Part shown: positions 8,648 to 15,988 of the stretch, one piece after another | Layout of the letters: each line of letters opens with the position of its first letter | Numbering within the stretch: position 1 is the first letter of the stretch | Source: UBA2144 sp043819035 | GTDB lineage: Bacteria > Patescibacteriota > Gracilibacteria > Peribacterales > Peribacteraceae | Direction: 5' to 3' | Length of the DNA: 29,825 nt | Assembly (NCBI GenBank): GCA_043819035.1 | Contig: JBDRFD010000014.1 | Span: forward strand, 1 to 29,825 | Translations under genes and position numbers: made by a program | The notes under the pieces: generated by a model | Seen by the model: the letters and a program-made list of their open reading frames with translations, nothing else | Told to the model about the DNA's origin: nothing | Databases searched by the model: none

Positions 8648-9076
8648 ATGAAGATTTTAAGCATCTCCACCGGCCTTGCGTCCCTTTTGACCATGTTGCC
8701 ATTTGCAGCACAAGCTGCTCCTTACTGCGGTGAGCGTGTATGTCATTCGTACGACAGTAATGGCGCATGCAACAACTACACATGTTTCGGTGACGGCTAT
8801 CGGTATGGTGATCCGTACTATCCAAGTGCATCCCGCGGATCGTACTACGGCGATTACTACAGAGAATCTGGTTACACCAACGATTTGCGTTACCCAACCA
8901 GGTACTACAAATATCGCACCTACAACGATAGCCGAACCTACGACAGTCGCTACTACCGCGATTCCTCGTACTACGGCACACGCCGCTACAATCGTGCGTA
9001 CTACTACGATGACTATTACACGGGGTATAACGATCGGATCTATGTGCCGAAGGCGGGGTATTACTACCGTTACTAG
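8648..9076 (+). CDS. Secreted Tyr/Arg-rich small protein
   Basis: 142 residues. Residues 1-23 form a standard Sec signal peptide (MKILSISTGLASLLTMLPFAAQA) with cleavage expected after AQA. A short Cys segment follows (YCGERVCHSYDSNGACNNYTC, four cysteines), then about 90 residues dominated by Tyr, Arg, Asp, Ser and Gly, with many YY and RY/DY pairs and no repeat of fixed length. Composition resembles low-complexity, probably disordered or adhesive surface proteins. No enzyme motif is present. A hairpin sits directly on its start codon. It could be a surface-coating or stacking-prone protein, but function is unknown. In other genes of this window Tyr codons act as regulatory signals, so its Tyr demand is notable. 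Confidence 0.7.
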   Translation: MKILSISTGLASLLTMLPFAAQAAPYCGERVCHSYDSNGACNNYTCFGDGYRYGDPYYPSASRGSYYGDYYRESGYTNDLRYPTRYYKYRTYNDSRTYDSRYYRDSSYYGTRRYNRAYYYDDYYTGYNDRIYVPKAGYYYRY

Positions 9077-9170
9077 GGGCTAGGCATTAGGGGCTAGGGG
9101 ATAGTCTAAATGGACTATTCCTGTGAGTTTTTCTAGTCCCTAACTTCCTAGCTCCTAGCCCCTAAAAGCG
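9076..9170. repeat. TAGGGGCTAGG-type inverted repeat
   Basis: TAGGGGCTAGG words just after the stop at 9076 are mirrored by CCTAGCTCCTAGCCCCTA at about 9148-9166, with a small inner hairpin GGATAGTC / GGACTATTCC. It is the first of several low-complexity inverted repeats between genes. It may act as a terminator for the Tyr-rich gene, although there is no U-tract. Confidence 0.5.
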
Positions 9171-9198
9171 CTATAATAAGAGGAAAACCAACACTTAC

Positions 9199-11334
9199 AT
9201 GCCCCTACTCCGTGACACTCCATTCGTGCGCCAGAAGCCTGATCAGAAAAATCGAGAACTACTGCATAATGTGGGAGACATGAGTCGGATGCATGCGATT
9301 ATCCTTGTAGGAGGGGGTATTGTTTGCGCATTTTTGATTGTATTGAGCATGGTCTTCTGGCATGTCTCTTCTGCCGCTATTGATCGTTTATCTGAAGATC
9401 GATTTGTGCAAGAGGTAGAGAATATCGCGGATAAGATACAGGAGCAGATTGATGAGCAAGTAGCCATCCTCTATTCCATGCGCAGTCTCCTGCTTACAGG
9501 AGAGGAGATAGGTCAAAGCGAATGGAACAAGATGGTTCGTGAAGCACAAATCAAACAGCGTTATCCCACATTACTGGCAGTGGCGTACCTTGAAAACAGT
9601 CGTCATGAAGACAGAGAGACTGCTACAGATACAGAGGAAGAACAAGGTAACTTTGTAATTCGATATATCGAACCGTATGAGAGTAATCAAGATTACGTTG
9701 GATTAAGTATCGAAGGAGATGATTGGGAATTAGATCGTATTCGTGATGCAGGTGAACTGACATCGGTAGGGCGGGTGCGTTTTGGTGAAATAGCGGATGA
9801 CTATGTGTATCTCCTGCCCGTATTCGAATCAGGACTTCCTCAATTACAATTCCAAGAGCGTCGCGATGCACATCTGGGATTTTTAATCGCGGTGATTCAG
9901 CCTGGTGGTTTACTCGAAAGTCTTTCGTACCTCGATGAAGATGCTCACCATCAATTTTCTCTTGAGATGAGTGATATTGAAGGGGATGTGCTCTTGAAGC
10001 GCGAAATTCCACGTGGTTTTATGAGTGTTGAGAATGTCAGTGGACGTCTTGTGTGGAGTACTCCAGTGCGCAGCACCGGCTTGGAATGGACACTAAGGAT
10101 TTCGGGCCCGAAGTACTTTGGTGTTGGTGCTATGGAAATGAAAATGCCACTCTTGATTCTCCTTGGTGGGTGCGGATTCAGCCTCTTGCTCTTTACTATT
10201 GTCTATCTTGCGGCCAGTTCGCGTATGCGGGCACTCCAACTCGCAAAACACATGACAGCGGAGCTCGGGAAGTTTCAATTGGCCGTCAGTCATGCATCCA
10301 ACCACATTATCATCACAAATACTGACGGGGAGATACTTTTTGCAAACATTGCCGCGGAAGAAATAACCGGATACTCACGGGGTGAAATGATCGGAAAGAC
10401 ACCCAGGATTTGGGGAAAACAGATGCTTCCGGAATTTTATAAAGAGATGTGGAAGGTTATTAAAGAAGAGAAGAGACCTTTTAACGGAGAGATTATCAAT
10501 CAGAGGAAAGATGGTACGAAGTATGATGCACTGGTTCACATTTCCCCGATTGTAGATAAACATGGCCTTCTTTACGGTTTTGTTGGAATCGAAGAAGACA
10601 TTACAGCGCGCAAACGGCTCGAAAAATCACGATCAGAGTTTGTATCGCTTGTCTCGCATCAGCTGCGCACACCGCTAACGGCAATGCGTCTGACAATTGA
10701 GACATTGATGAACGGTGTGGTGGGTCCGGTGGATAAAGTGCAGAGGGAGATGCTTTTGCGTGCAATGGAGTACGCGGTTCATATGTCCGAAACTATCTTC
10801 ACGATGCTTACGATTTCCCATTTGGAGGCCGGTAAGATCAGCGTTGCCCTCGGTGAAGTTAATCTGTGCGGACATATAGAGGTACTAAGCCGTGAATACG
10901 AACCGGAGTACGGCCGCAAGCAACAGAAGGTATCCGTACAGTGCCCCAAAGAACTTTCATTGCAAACGGACGGTAAACTACTGAAAGAAATACTCGCGAA
11001 TTTGATTAGTAACGCGATCAAATATACTCCCGCCGGAGGTACTGTGACGATTCGAGCGCAGGAAGAGAACAATCAAGTGCGCATAGACGTTGCAGATTCG
11101 GGAATGGGCATTCCTTTGGACGAACAAAAGCGAACTTTCCAGAAGTTCTTCCGTGCCAAGAATATTCTCAAGAAGGACACGAGCGGAACAGGGCTTGGCT
11201 TGTACCTGGTTCATTCTCTCACTAAACTCCTTGGTGGAAGGATTACATTCGTTTCCACTGAAAATAAAGGTACTACCTTCTCACTTTTCTTACCTATTAC
11301 CACTCCTTCCCATGAAAAAGATTTTAATCGCTGA
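9199..11334 (+). CDS. Membrane sensor histidine kinase, CHASE-PAS-HisKA-HATPase
   Basis: 711 residues. Transmembrane helix 1 is at about 33-58. An extracytoplasmic sensor of about 250 residues follows, with CHASE-like segments (RYPTLLAVAYLE near 113, HLGFLIAVIQPGGLL near 235). Helix 2 is at about 315-337. A PAS domain follows (about 355-470: NHIIITNTDGEILFAN.., ending GFVGIEEDITARK). The HisKA phosphoacceptor is His487 in VSHQLRTPL. The HATPase domain has the N box (NLISNAIKYTP), G1 (DSGMGIP), F (FQKFFRA) and G2 (GTGLGLYL). It would autophosphorylate in response to a small extracellular ligand and pass phosphate to the receiver encoded next, whose start codon overlaps this gene by 23 bases. 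All catalytic motifs are intact. The ligand is unknown. Confidence 0.92.
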   Translation: MPLLRDTPFVRQKPDQKNRELLHNVGDMSRMHAIILVGGGIVCAFLIVLSMVFWHVSSAAIDRLSEDRFVQEVENIADKIQEQIDEQVAILYSMRSLLLTGEEIGQSEWNKMVREAQIKQRYPTLLAVAYLENSRHEDRETATDTEEEQGNFVIRYIEPYESNQDYVGLSIEGDDWELDRIRDAGELTSVGRVRFGEIADDYVYLLPVFESGLPQLQFQERRDAHLGFLIAVIQPGGLLESLSYLDEDAHHQFSLEMSDIEGDVLLKREIPRGFMSVENVSGRLVWSTPVRSTGLEWTLRISGPKYFGVGAMEMKMPLLILLGGCGFSLLLFTIVYLAASSRMRALQLAKHMTAELGKFQLAVSHASNHIIITNTDGEILFANIAAEEITGYSRGEMIGKTPRIWGKQMLPEFYKEMWKVIKEEKRPFNGEIINQRKDGTKYDALVHISPIVDKHGLLYGFVGIEEDITARKRLEKSRSEFVSLVSHQLRTPLTAMRLTIETLMNGVVGPVDKVQREMLLRAMEYAVHMSETIFTMLTISHLEAGKISVALGEVNLCGHIEVLSREYEPEYGRKQQKVSVQCPKELSLQTDGKLLKEILANLISNAIKYTPAGGTVTIRAQEENNQVRIDVADSGMGIPLDEQKRTFQKFFRAKNILKKDTSGTGLGLYLVHSLTKLLGGRITFVSTENKGTTFSLFLPITTPSHEKDFNR

Positions 11335-11668
11335 AGACGAGGAATTTATTGCCAACCTCTATAAGTTGAACCTGGAAGAGCATGGCGTTGCGGTAGAGGT
11401 TGTTCCAGATGGAAAAGCAGCCATCGAGTCTCTCGAGCGATCTAAACCAAATCTGTTTCTTCTTGATTTACTCATGCCGGAAGTTGATGGTTTCCAGGTT
11501 TTGAAACACATTCAGGAGAAAGGATGGAAGTTCCCCATTGTTATTTTAACGAATTTGAGTCAGGAGATTGATAAGACACAGTGTAAAGAGTTTGGCGCAG
11601 AAGATTTCCTTATTAAAAGTGATCTCGGTGTGGAGGAGCTCTGGGAGAAGATCAGTGTTTACTTGTAG
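11312..11668 (+). CDS. Single-domain response regulator (receiver)
   Basis: 118 residues, start ATG 11312 (MKKILIAEDEEF), overlapping the kinase gene. Receiver features are the acidic pair in AEDEE (residues 8-10), phosphoacceptor Asp52 in LLDLLMPEVDGF, the switch Thr in VILTNLS, and the conserved Lys in FLIKSDLG. There is no DNA-binding output domain, so it must act by protein-protein contact (CheY/Spo0F style) or pass phosphate on. The neighbouring HisKA-only protein encoded on the opposite strand is an obvious candidate partner. Confidence 0.93.
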   Translation: MKKILIAEDEEFIANLYKLNLEEHGVAVEVVPDGKAAIESLERSKPNLFLLDLLMPEVDGFQVLKHIQEKGWKFPIVILTNLSQEIDKTQCKEFGAEDFLIKSDLGVEELWEKISVYL

Positions 11669-11683
11669 GAAGATTTATATCTC

Positions 11684-12016
11684 TTAAAGAGGACCATCAA
11701 ACTCTCTGCTTGTCACTTTGTAACGTTCCTGCAGAAGCTCAATAGCATCTGCCACGCTTGTGTCTATTTTATTTAGCATCTGCTGTTGTGCGATGTTGAG
11801 TTCGCCTGAATCTTTTGTTGTGAGCATCTCTGTATGCCATTTAACACTCGTGAGCAGGTCATCCACTTTGTGGAAGATCTGTGCGAAGACACGATTCTTT
11901 TCCTGCTCTGTTTGAATCAGCTTGCGAAGCTTTCTGCTCTCCTTAACAACTATCAAGAGAGTCGCGCACACGATTATGAGGGAGCCGGCGAGGAGAGTTA
12001 CGAGAGAAAAGGACAT
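11684..12016 (-). CDS. Membrane-anchored HisKA-like (DHp-only) protein
   Basis: 110 residues: one N-terminal transmembrane helix (about 4-25), a charged helix (KESRKLRKLIQTEQEK), then a segment that aligns with the dimerisation/phosphoacceptor domain of histidine kinases. HKVDDLLTSVKWHTEML lines up with HQLRTPLTAIKW-type sequences, placing a His at the phosphoacceptor position and keeping the downstream helix GELNIAQQQMLNKI. The RTPL positions are replaced by DDLL, and there is no ATPase domain. It sits 16 bases after the convergent receiver gene. It may be a phosphotransfer partner, a decoy, or a decayed kinase. Similarity is by eye. Confidence 0.6.
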   Translation of the reverse strand: MSFSLVTLLAGSLIIVCATLLIVVKESRKLRKLIQTEQEKNRVFAQIFHKVDDLLTSVKWHTEMLTTKDSGELNIAQQQMLNKIDTSVADAIELLQERYKVTSREFDGPL

Positions 12017-12049
12017 TTCGTATTATTATAGCATATATAGGCCAAATTT

Positions 12050-12112
12050 AGCAATTAGCAAGTTAGCAGTTAGCAGTTAGCTAATGAGCCAATAAGCTAA
12101 TTGCTAATTGAT
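12050..12112. repeat. TTAGCAATT-type inverted repeat
   Basis: CAATTAGC and several TTAGCAGTTAGC words are followed by GCTAATTGCTAATTG, giving an imperfect inverted repeat. Its right end runs into the putative start of the methyltransferase gene (TTG 12101), so the repeat may have replaced that gene's original upstream region. Confidence 0.55.
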
Positions 12113-12676
12113 GGTAAAACCACGTACAGTAACCACATTCCTATTTTATATATCACACTCGGCCTCATCACTCTCTTCATCATCGTGCTCGTCTTTACGG
12201 TCGTTGCGACCATTTGGGCACGTGTTCCGTTCGTTCCGACTCCCAAAAAGACGGCGAAGGTTATGCTCGATGCTGCTGAGCTTCTGGGGAATGAAACCGT
12301 GTACGATCTGGGTGCGGGTGATGGGCGCCTGCTCATCCGTGCAAAACGTGCATATCCGGGCATTACTGCCATTGGGTATGAGATTGTTCCGGTTGTGTGG
12401 TTTCTCGGTCGCATGCGTGCGCTTTTTTCTCGCACGGGTGTGCAAATGAAATTTGGGAATGCGTTCAAGGTGAACGTAAGTGATGCAGATTGTATTTTTC
12501 TCTATCTCATTACCAGCTTGATGCCGAAGTTAAGAGACAAATTCGATCGGGAACTAAAACCGGGGACGCGCGTGATTTCTCATACGTTTTCTTTTAAAGG
12601 TCTTGATCCTGTTGGTACGATTGATGTGCCTGGCCTACTTGGTGGGAAGTCTAAGGTGTATGTTTATGAATGGTGA
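12101..12676 (+). CDS. Membrane-anchored class I SAM-dependent methyltransferase
   Basis: 191 residues. An N-terminal hydrophobic helix (about residues 14-39) is followed by VPFVPTPKKTAKVMLDAAEL and a class I Rossmann methyltransferase core: SAM loop VYDLGAGDGRLLI, acidic strand AIGYEIVPVVW, and a post-motif LYLITSLMPKLRDKF. The arrangement resembles the small membrane-anchored lysine methyltransferases of the FAM173/ATPSCKMT type; the substrate is not evident. Start choice is awkward. A stop codon immediately precedes TTG 12101, no in-frame ATG occurs until residue 56, and a repeat covers the upstream DNA. The TTG start keeps the membrane helix. Confidence 0.75.
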   Translation: MLIDGKTTYSNHIPILYITLGLITLFIIVLVFTVVATIWARVPFVPTPKKTAKVMLDAAELLGNETVYDLGAGDGRLLIRAKRAYPGITAIGYEIVPVVWFLGRMRALFSRTGVQMKFGNAFKVNVSDADCIFLYLITSLMPKLRDKFDRELKPGTRVISHTFSFKGLDPVGTIDVPGLLGGKSKVYVYEW

Positions 12677-12761
12677 GGAAAACTGAAAAGGGAAAGTGGA
12701 AAAGGGAAAACGAAAAATTCAGTCTTCGACCGAGATTCAGACCAGAAGGGAATTAAAATGA

Positions 12762-13016
12762 TTAGAATTTAAAATGCACAAACATGCGTCCGTGGTTTTT
12801 GGCATCTATCTCTATGCGATGGTACTTTTGTTTGATATGCGGTTGATCTAAAAATCTTATTACTTTTCTTCTTAGCTGCCCGCTTCCTTTGCCGGGGATA
12901 ATCTCTACAAGTTTAATCTTCTTGGTTATCGCATCATCTATCACTCTGCCAAGTTCACATGAAATGGATTTTCCATCGCTGAATATATCATGCAAATCCA
13001 GAACTAATTTCGCCAT
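12762..13016 (-). CDS. Stand-alone Smr domain protein
   Basis: 84 residues covering a single Smr (small MutS-related) domain: LDLHD near the N-terminus (the LDLH motif), IIPGKGSGQLRRKV at 39-52 (family HGKGxGxLR, here with Pro for His), and the final strand GRMFVHF. Smr domains are nicking or endonuclease modules in MutS2 and in stand-alone proteins acting on DNA or RNA. Replacement of the HGKG histidine may alter activity. About 85 bases of purine-rich low-complexity sequence (12677-12760) separate it from the convergent methyltransferase gene. Confidence 0.8.
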   Translation of the reverse strand: MAKLVLDLHDIFSDGKSISCELGRVIDDAITKKIKLVEIIPGKGSGQLRRKVIRFLDQPHIKQKYHRIEIDAKNHGRMFVHFKF

Positions 13017-13043
13017 GAACAGATAGTATCTGGTTGAAAGCTA

Positions 13044-13170
13044 CTAGGGAAACTCTGAAAAACGATTCAAATTGTCACGGTGAGCTCGGCGAACCGCGAC
13101 AATTTGGCGCATGTCATGGTTCGCCGAGCTCACCATGACATGCTTTCTTGGTTTTTCAGAGGTTCCCTAG
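13044..13170. mobile_element. MITE with CTAG flanks, IS5-like ends
   Basis: The 127-bp element starts and ends with CTAG. Its terminal inverted repeats GGGAAACTCTGAAAAAC (left) and GTTTTTCAGAGGTTCCC (right) differ at one position. An inner inverted pair (GTCACGGTGAGCTCGGCGAA and its near-complement ending ATGAC) fills most of the rest. There is no ORF. YTAR-type target duplications such as CTAG are typical of one IS5 subgroup, so a related transposase elsewhere in the genome probably mobilised it. It sits between the Smr and ComEC genes, both on the minus strand. Confidence 0.75.
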
Positions 13171-13185
13171 AACAGACCACTGATG

Positions 13186-14661
13186 TTAGTTGCACGTTTG
13201 TTTCCTGTAGTAAAGCCAAAATACGAGCAAGAAATAGTACACAATGATGAAACCAGTACTCATCCACGGGATTTCAACAGATGCAAAAGGAACATGTGCC
13301 ATCACTTTCGCGACAAAGACAATCCATTGCAAAAAAGCCCAGCCGAGATAGGCGAATAGTTGTCCCAGTGGAAAACACAAGATGCTTAAAACTGTTCCAA
13401 TAAATCCAAATAGCATTGCGAGTGGGATTGCAGGAGCCACGAGTACGTTTGCGATGGGTGCGATGAGCGAGAGGCGACCGAAGAGTAGGACAATAAGTGG
13501 AACTGCACAGATTTGAGCGGCGATAGTCATTTGCAGAGCCTCTCGAATGCCAAGAGCCTTTGGAACTTTAGTGAACCAGCGGTCGAGATGAGGGCCTAAT
13601 TCTGTTAAGCCGATTACTGCGAGGAAGCTCAACTGAAATCCAGCATCGTACCACAAGTATTTAGGATTCCATATAAGCATTGCAAAGAGTGTCCACAAAA
13701 TTGCGAGCCTCGTATGCGACTGCCGTCCTGTTTGTAGAGCCAAAAGTCCTAAAATTCCCATGATACTCGCGCGGACGACGGCTGCGCTTGCTCCCACAAA
13801 GAGTGTGAAGGCGATAATTGCGATGACTGAGGGAAGAAATCGTTTTCTCAATGGTAACCAGAAGAGCATTCCTGCAATTACACTGATGACTATTGTAATG
13901 TTGTAGCCGGAAATTGCGATGATGTGCGTGAGTCCGGTGATCTGAAAGTCATCCAGCAGGTGATCTGGTATTCCTTTGCGCGAACCGGTGAGAAGTCCTG
14001 CGAGGAACGAAGCGTGCGGTTCTGCATAGAGCCTGTTTATCTGGAATTCAAACTTCTGTTTCGTTTTGTAGAGTAGCGCGAAGAACGGATTATTATGTCC
14101 GGAGCTTATGCGTTTTAAATTTGCAAAGTACATAACGCTATAAATTTCGTATCGGCTTAAATACCTGTCAAATTGGAAGGCTTCGATTTGCCCGGGCTTC
14201 TCGAGTTTTCCCGTGACTTCCACTTCATCGCCGTATTCAAACTCCGGCCACTGCTCGCGGTCCGTTACGAGTGTTCTTCCTGTAACAGGGATGACTGCCC
14301 CCGATGCATTTGTAAGTACAGAAACATCAATGGTGTACTTGGTCTGCATCGGGCGCCGATCGGGTTCTTCCGAAATGATTCCCTGGATTGTCACACGTTT
14401 ATTGTTTGCGAAGCTGTCTACTGTTTGAGGTGTTTGAGTGTGTGTTGTGCGGGAAACTGCAAGGAGTGCGCAGGTTATTCCGAGAATGACAGTGACCAGT
14501 GGTCGGCGAACAGTGGTCAGTAAGAATGCATTGAGCATAACCAGTCCCAGTGCGATCCATAACCAACGTGGATAGCTGTTTAGCTGCCACCACTTCAGAA
14601 AGAAGGTTGTAACGAGGAAGGAGCCAAGAAAAAAGTAAGCGATAGACACCGGATTTCGCAT
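13186..14661 (-). CDS. comEC: ComEC/Rec2-type DNA uptake channel
   Basis: 491 residues with about ten membrane helices. Helices 1-3 lead into an OB-like soluble segment (RVTIQGIISEEPDRRPMQTKYTIDVSV.., about 85-155). The competence core follows, with AGLLTGSRKGIPDHLLDDFQITGLTHIIAISGYNIT (about 215-255), the family signature, and GASAAVVRASIMGILGLLA. ComEC forms the inner-membrane channel for single-stranded DNA during natural transformation. The C-terminal beta-lactamase-like domain of the ~750-residue Bacillus/Neisseria proteins is absent, as in other short ComEC forms. It lies 14 bases after ksgA on the same strand, so the two probably share a transcript. Confidence 0.9.
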   Translation of the reverse strand: MRNPVSIAYFFLGSFLVTTFFLKWWQLNSYPRWLWIALGLVMLNAFLLTTVRRPLVTVILGITCALLAVSRTTHTQTPQTVDSFANNKRVTIQGIISEEPDRRPMQTKYTIDVSVLTNASGAVIPVTGRTLVTDREQWPEFEYGDEVEVTGKLEKPGQIEAFQFDRYLSRYEIYSVMYFANLKRISSGHNNPFFALLYKTKQKFEFQINRLYAEPHASFLAGLLTGSRKGIPDHLLDDFQITGLTHIIAISGYNITIVISVIAGMLFWLPLRKRFLPSVIAIIAFTLFVGASAAVVRASIMGILGLLALQTGRQSHTRLAILWTLFAMLIWNPKYLWYDAGFQLSFLAVIGLTELGPHLDRWFTKVPKALGIREALQMTIAAQICAVPLIVLLFGRLSLIAPIANVLVAPAIPLAMLFGFIGTVLSILCFPLGQLFAYLGWAFLQWIVFVAKVMAHVPFASVEIPWMSTGFIIVYYFLLVFWLYYRKQTCN

Positions 14662-14675
14662 GGCCGGCTATTCTC

Positions 14676-15479
14676 TCACTTCGCCTGAGCCAGGCGAACC
14701 CACTCCTCCACAGAAAGTTCCTGCGGCCGGCGTTTTTCGTCTATTTCTGCAGCAGAAAGACGTTCTAACCCACCCTGGAACGCCCCTATGGTTTTGCGTA
14801 ACATCTTGCGTTTCTGGCCGAAAGCGACCTTGGTCAGGCGAAAGACTTCTTCCAGGGTCTCTTTGTCCGTCAGTGGCTCGTCGAAACATTCGATATGCAG
14901 CACCGCGGAGTTCACTTTGGGCGGCGGGAGAAAACTTTCTGGTGGAACGGTTGTAATGAGCTGCGGCTTCCCGAATAAGTTTACGAGGATGGTGAGTATT
15001 CCTGCACTTTTCGTATCACAGATTTTTTCTGCTACTTCCTTTTGAATCAGCAGCGTAATTGATTCAGGTTGAGTTTCTGATTCAAGGAATGCGTGACGCA
15101 GGAGTGGGGAAGTAATGTGATAGGGGATGTTGGCAACGATTTTGTACTGCTCTTCTGGTAAAGGAACCTTCAGCGCATTGGAATTGACAATTGACAATTG
15201 ACAATTAACAGTTGACTCGACGTATTTCTCGATTAGCGGAATCATTCGCTTGTCTAGTTCGATAGCAGTTACTTTTCCTGCTTTTTTGAGAAGTTTCTTG
15301 GTGAGGATGCCGATGCCGGGACCAATCTCAACGATATGATCGTCTGGTTGGATGTCGGCTGTCTCGACTATCCGGTCGAGTATATCTTGGTCGATCAGAA
15401 AATGTTGGCCGAGGTCTGTGTTGAGCTTTAAGCTATGAATAGAGCAGAATTGCCTAATCTGTCTGGAAAGCGGTTCCAT
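14676..15479 (-). CDS. ksgA: 16S rRNA (adenine1518/1519-N6)-dimethyltransferase
   Basis: It dimethylates two adjacent adenines in helix 45 of 16S rRNA during late small-subunit assembly. 267 residues. Motifs are LGQHFLID (residues ~24-31), the SAM loop EIGPGIGILT, acidic AIELDKRM, the catalytic NIPYHITSPLL (family NLPY), and the C-terminal FGQKRKMLRKTI. Between motif II and NIPY, residues reading ESTVNCQLSIVNSNAL are encoded by a TTGTCAA-type tandem repeat, and the usual GDAL aspartate is Asn. The gene is divergent from the attenuator cluster; its ATG lies 11 bases from that cluster's -35 box. Confidence 0.93.
   Translation of the reverse strand: MEPLSRQIRQFCSIHSLKLNTDLGQHFLIDQDILDRIVETADIQPDDHIVEIGPGIGILTKKLLKKAGKVTAIELDKRMIPLIEKYVESTVNCQLSIVNSNALKVPLPEEQYKIVANIPYHITSPLLRHAFLESETQPESITLLIQKEVAEKICDTKSAGILTILVNLFGKPQLITTVPPESFLPPPKVNSAVLHIECFDEPLTDKETLEEVFRLTKVAFGQKRKMLRKTIGAFQGGLERLSAAEIDEKRRPQELSVEEWVRLAQAK
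15182..15216. repeat. AATTGAC tandem repeat inside ksgA
   Basis: Five imperfect copies of a 7-bp unit (AATTGAC; the last copies read AATTAAC and AGTTGAC) lie within the coding strand of ksgA and encode VNCQLSIVN on the minus strand. Such arrays are common in intergenic DNA of environmental genomes. Here the array is in frame. Confidence 0.7.
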
Positions 15480-15489
15480 GTGTCCAAGC

Positions 15490-15517
15490 TTGACATTAGC
15501 GCAGCCTCAAGTAAAGT
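15490..15517 (+). promoter_or_regulatory. Promoter of the Phe/Tyr leader
   Basis: TTGACA (15490-15495), a 16-bp spacer, then TAAAGT (15512-15517), with ten bases to the leader ATG at 15528. Transcription should start about 4 bases before the ATG, giving an almost leaderless mRNA. The sequence from the -10 box to the ATG (TAAAGT..CCAGAAATG) matches the valine leader promoter at 23805-23820 on the other strand. Confidence 0.7.
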
Positions 15518-15527
15518 ATTGCCAGAA

Positions 15528-15593
15528 ATGACTTCTCAGACTTTCTACTACGGCTTTTTGTATTTCGCGTTTAGCGCGGGGTCGGATGCCTAA
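15528..15593 (+). CDS. Phe/Tyr-rich leader peptide, 21 aa
   Basis: The peptide begins MTSQTFYYGFLYFAFS and ends AGSDA before TAA. It contains four Phe and three Tyr codons within codons 6-15 and no Trp. The codons lie immediately 5' of the antiterminator arm (15578-15590), where a stalled ribosome would leave that arm free. A completing ribosome at the stop (15591-15593) would cover it. This is the arrangement of classical pheA-type attenuation. Its start MTSQTFYYGF is clearly related to MSLQTFFYGF of the next leader. There is no Shine-Dalgarno sequence, and the promoter predicts a 5' UTR of only about four bases. Confidence 0.8.
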   Translation: MTSQTFYYGFLYFAFSAGSDA

Positions 15594-15656
15594 TGTCTGA
15601 GTAATATATTATGTAAATAGGCACCTTCCCCACGCAGCGGAGGTGTTTTGTTTTTT
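15535..15656 (+). promoter_or_regulatory. Attenuator (antiterminator/terminator) of the 104-aa gene
   Basis: Three mutually exclusive pairings are visible. CTCAGAC (15535-15541) with GTCTGAG (15595-15601) encloses the leader codons. GGGG-TC-GG-A-TGCC (15578-15590) with GGCA-CC-TT-CCCC (15620-15631) is the antiterminator, with ten pairs around a 2x2 loop and one bulge. CACCTTCC (15622-15629) with GGAGGTG (15639-15645), followed by TTTTGTTTTTT, is the terminator. The antiterminator consumes the terminator's 5' arm. Shortage of Phe or Tyr should therefore favour read-through into the gene at 15670. Confidence 0.8.
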
Positions 15657-15669
15657 ACTTATTTCTATC

Positions 15670-15984
15670 ATGGGACATAACGGTCAAAGCAACGATATAC
15701 CGGAGCAAGCGTGCACGCTTCACTTGGATGAGGCACTGGCAGAATTATATGAGTTAGGTTTTGGAGGAATTCGATTTCCTGATGGCAAGCGCCTGCCTAC
15801 TTTTCGCTCAGCAATTGAGCATGTTTTGCGTTTGGATAGAGGGAACGGCGATGACAATCTATATGAATTAGAACAACTAAGGGATCTATTAATGCCACTT
15901 GTGCGATGCAAGGTCTCAACAAGTCTTGGCAATGCTGATGTGTGGCGAGGGGCATACGCAGGAAATGCAATTTTACAATCCTAA
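15670..15984 (+). CDS. Hypothetical protein, 104 aa, under Phe/Tyr attenuation
   Basis: The start is ATG 15670 (MGHNGQSNDIPEQ), 14 bases after the terminator U-tract, with no ribosome site; in this cluster the structural genes share the context TATCATGG. The protein is soluble, helical and acidic, with LHLDEALAELYELGFGGIRFPDGKR, then FRSAIEHVLRLDRG and LYELEQLRDLLMPLVRCKV. I do not recognise a family. It lacks the chorismate mutase (AroQ) pattern one might expect under a Phe/Tyr leader. The next leader begins 5 bases after its stop, so it can be co-transcribed with the DAHP synthase. A role in aromatic metabolism or its control is inference from regulation only. Confidence 0.65.
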   Translation: MGHNGQSNDIPEQACTLHLDEALAELYELGFGGIRFPDGKRLPTFRSAIEHVLRLDRGNGDDNLYELEQLRDLLMPLVRCKVSTSLGNADVWRGAYAGNAILQS

Positions 15985-15988
15985 TATT

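Noticed and set aside
15182..15216. CRISPR-like direct repeats
   Set aside because: The units are 7-bp tandem copies without spacers and lie inside the ksgA frame. No CRISPR array or cas gene is seen anywhere in the window.
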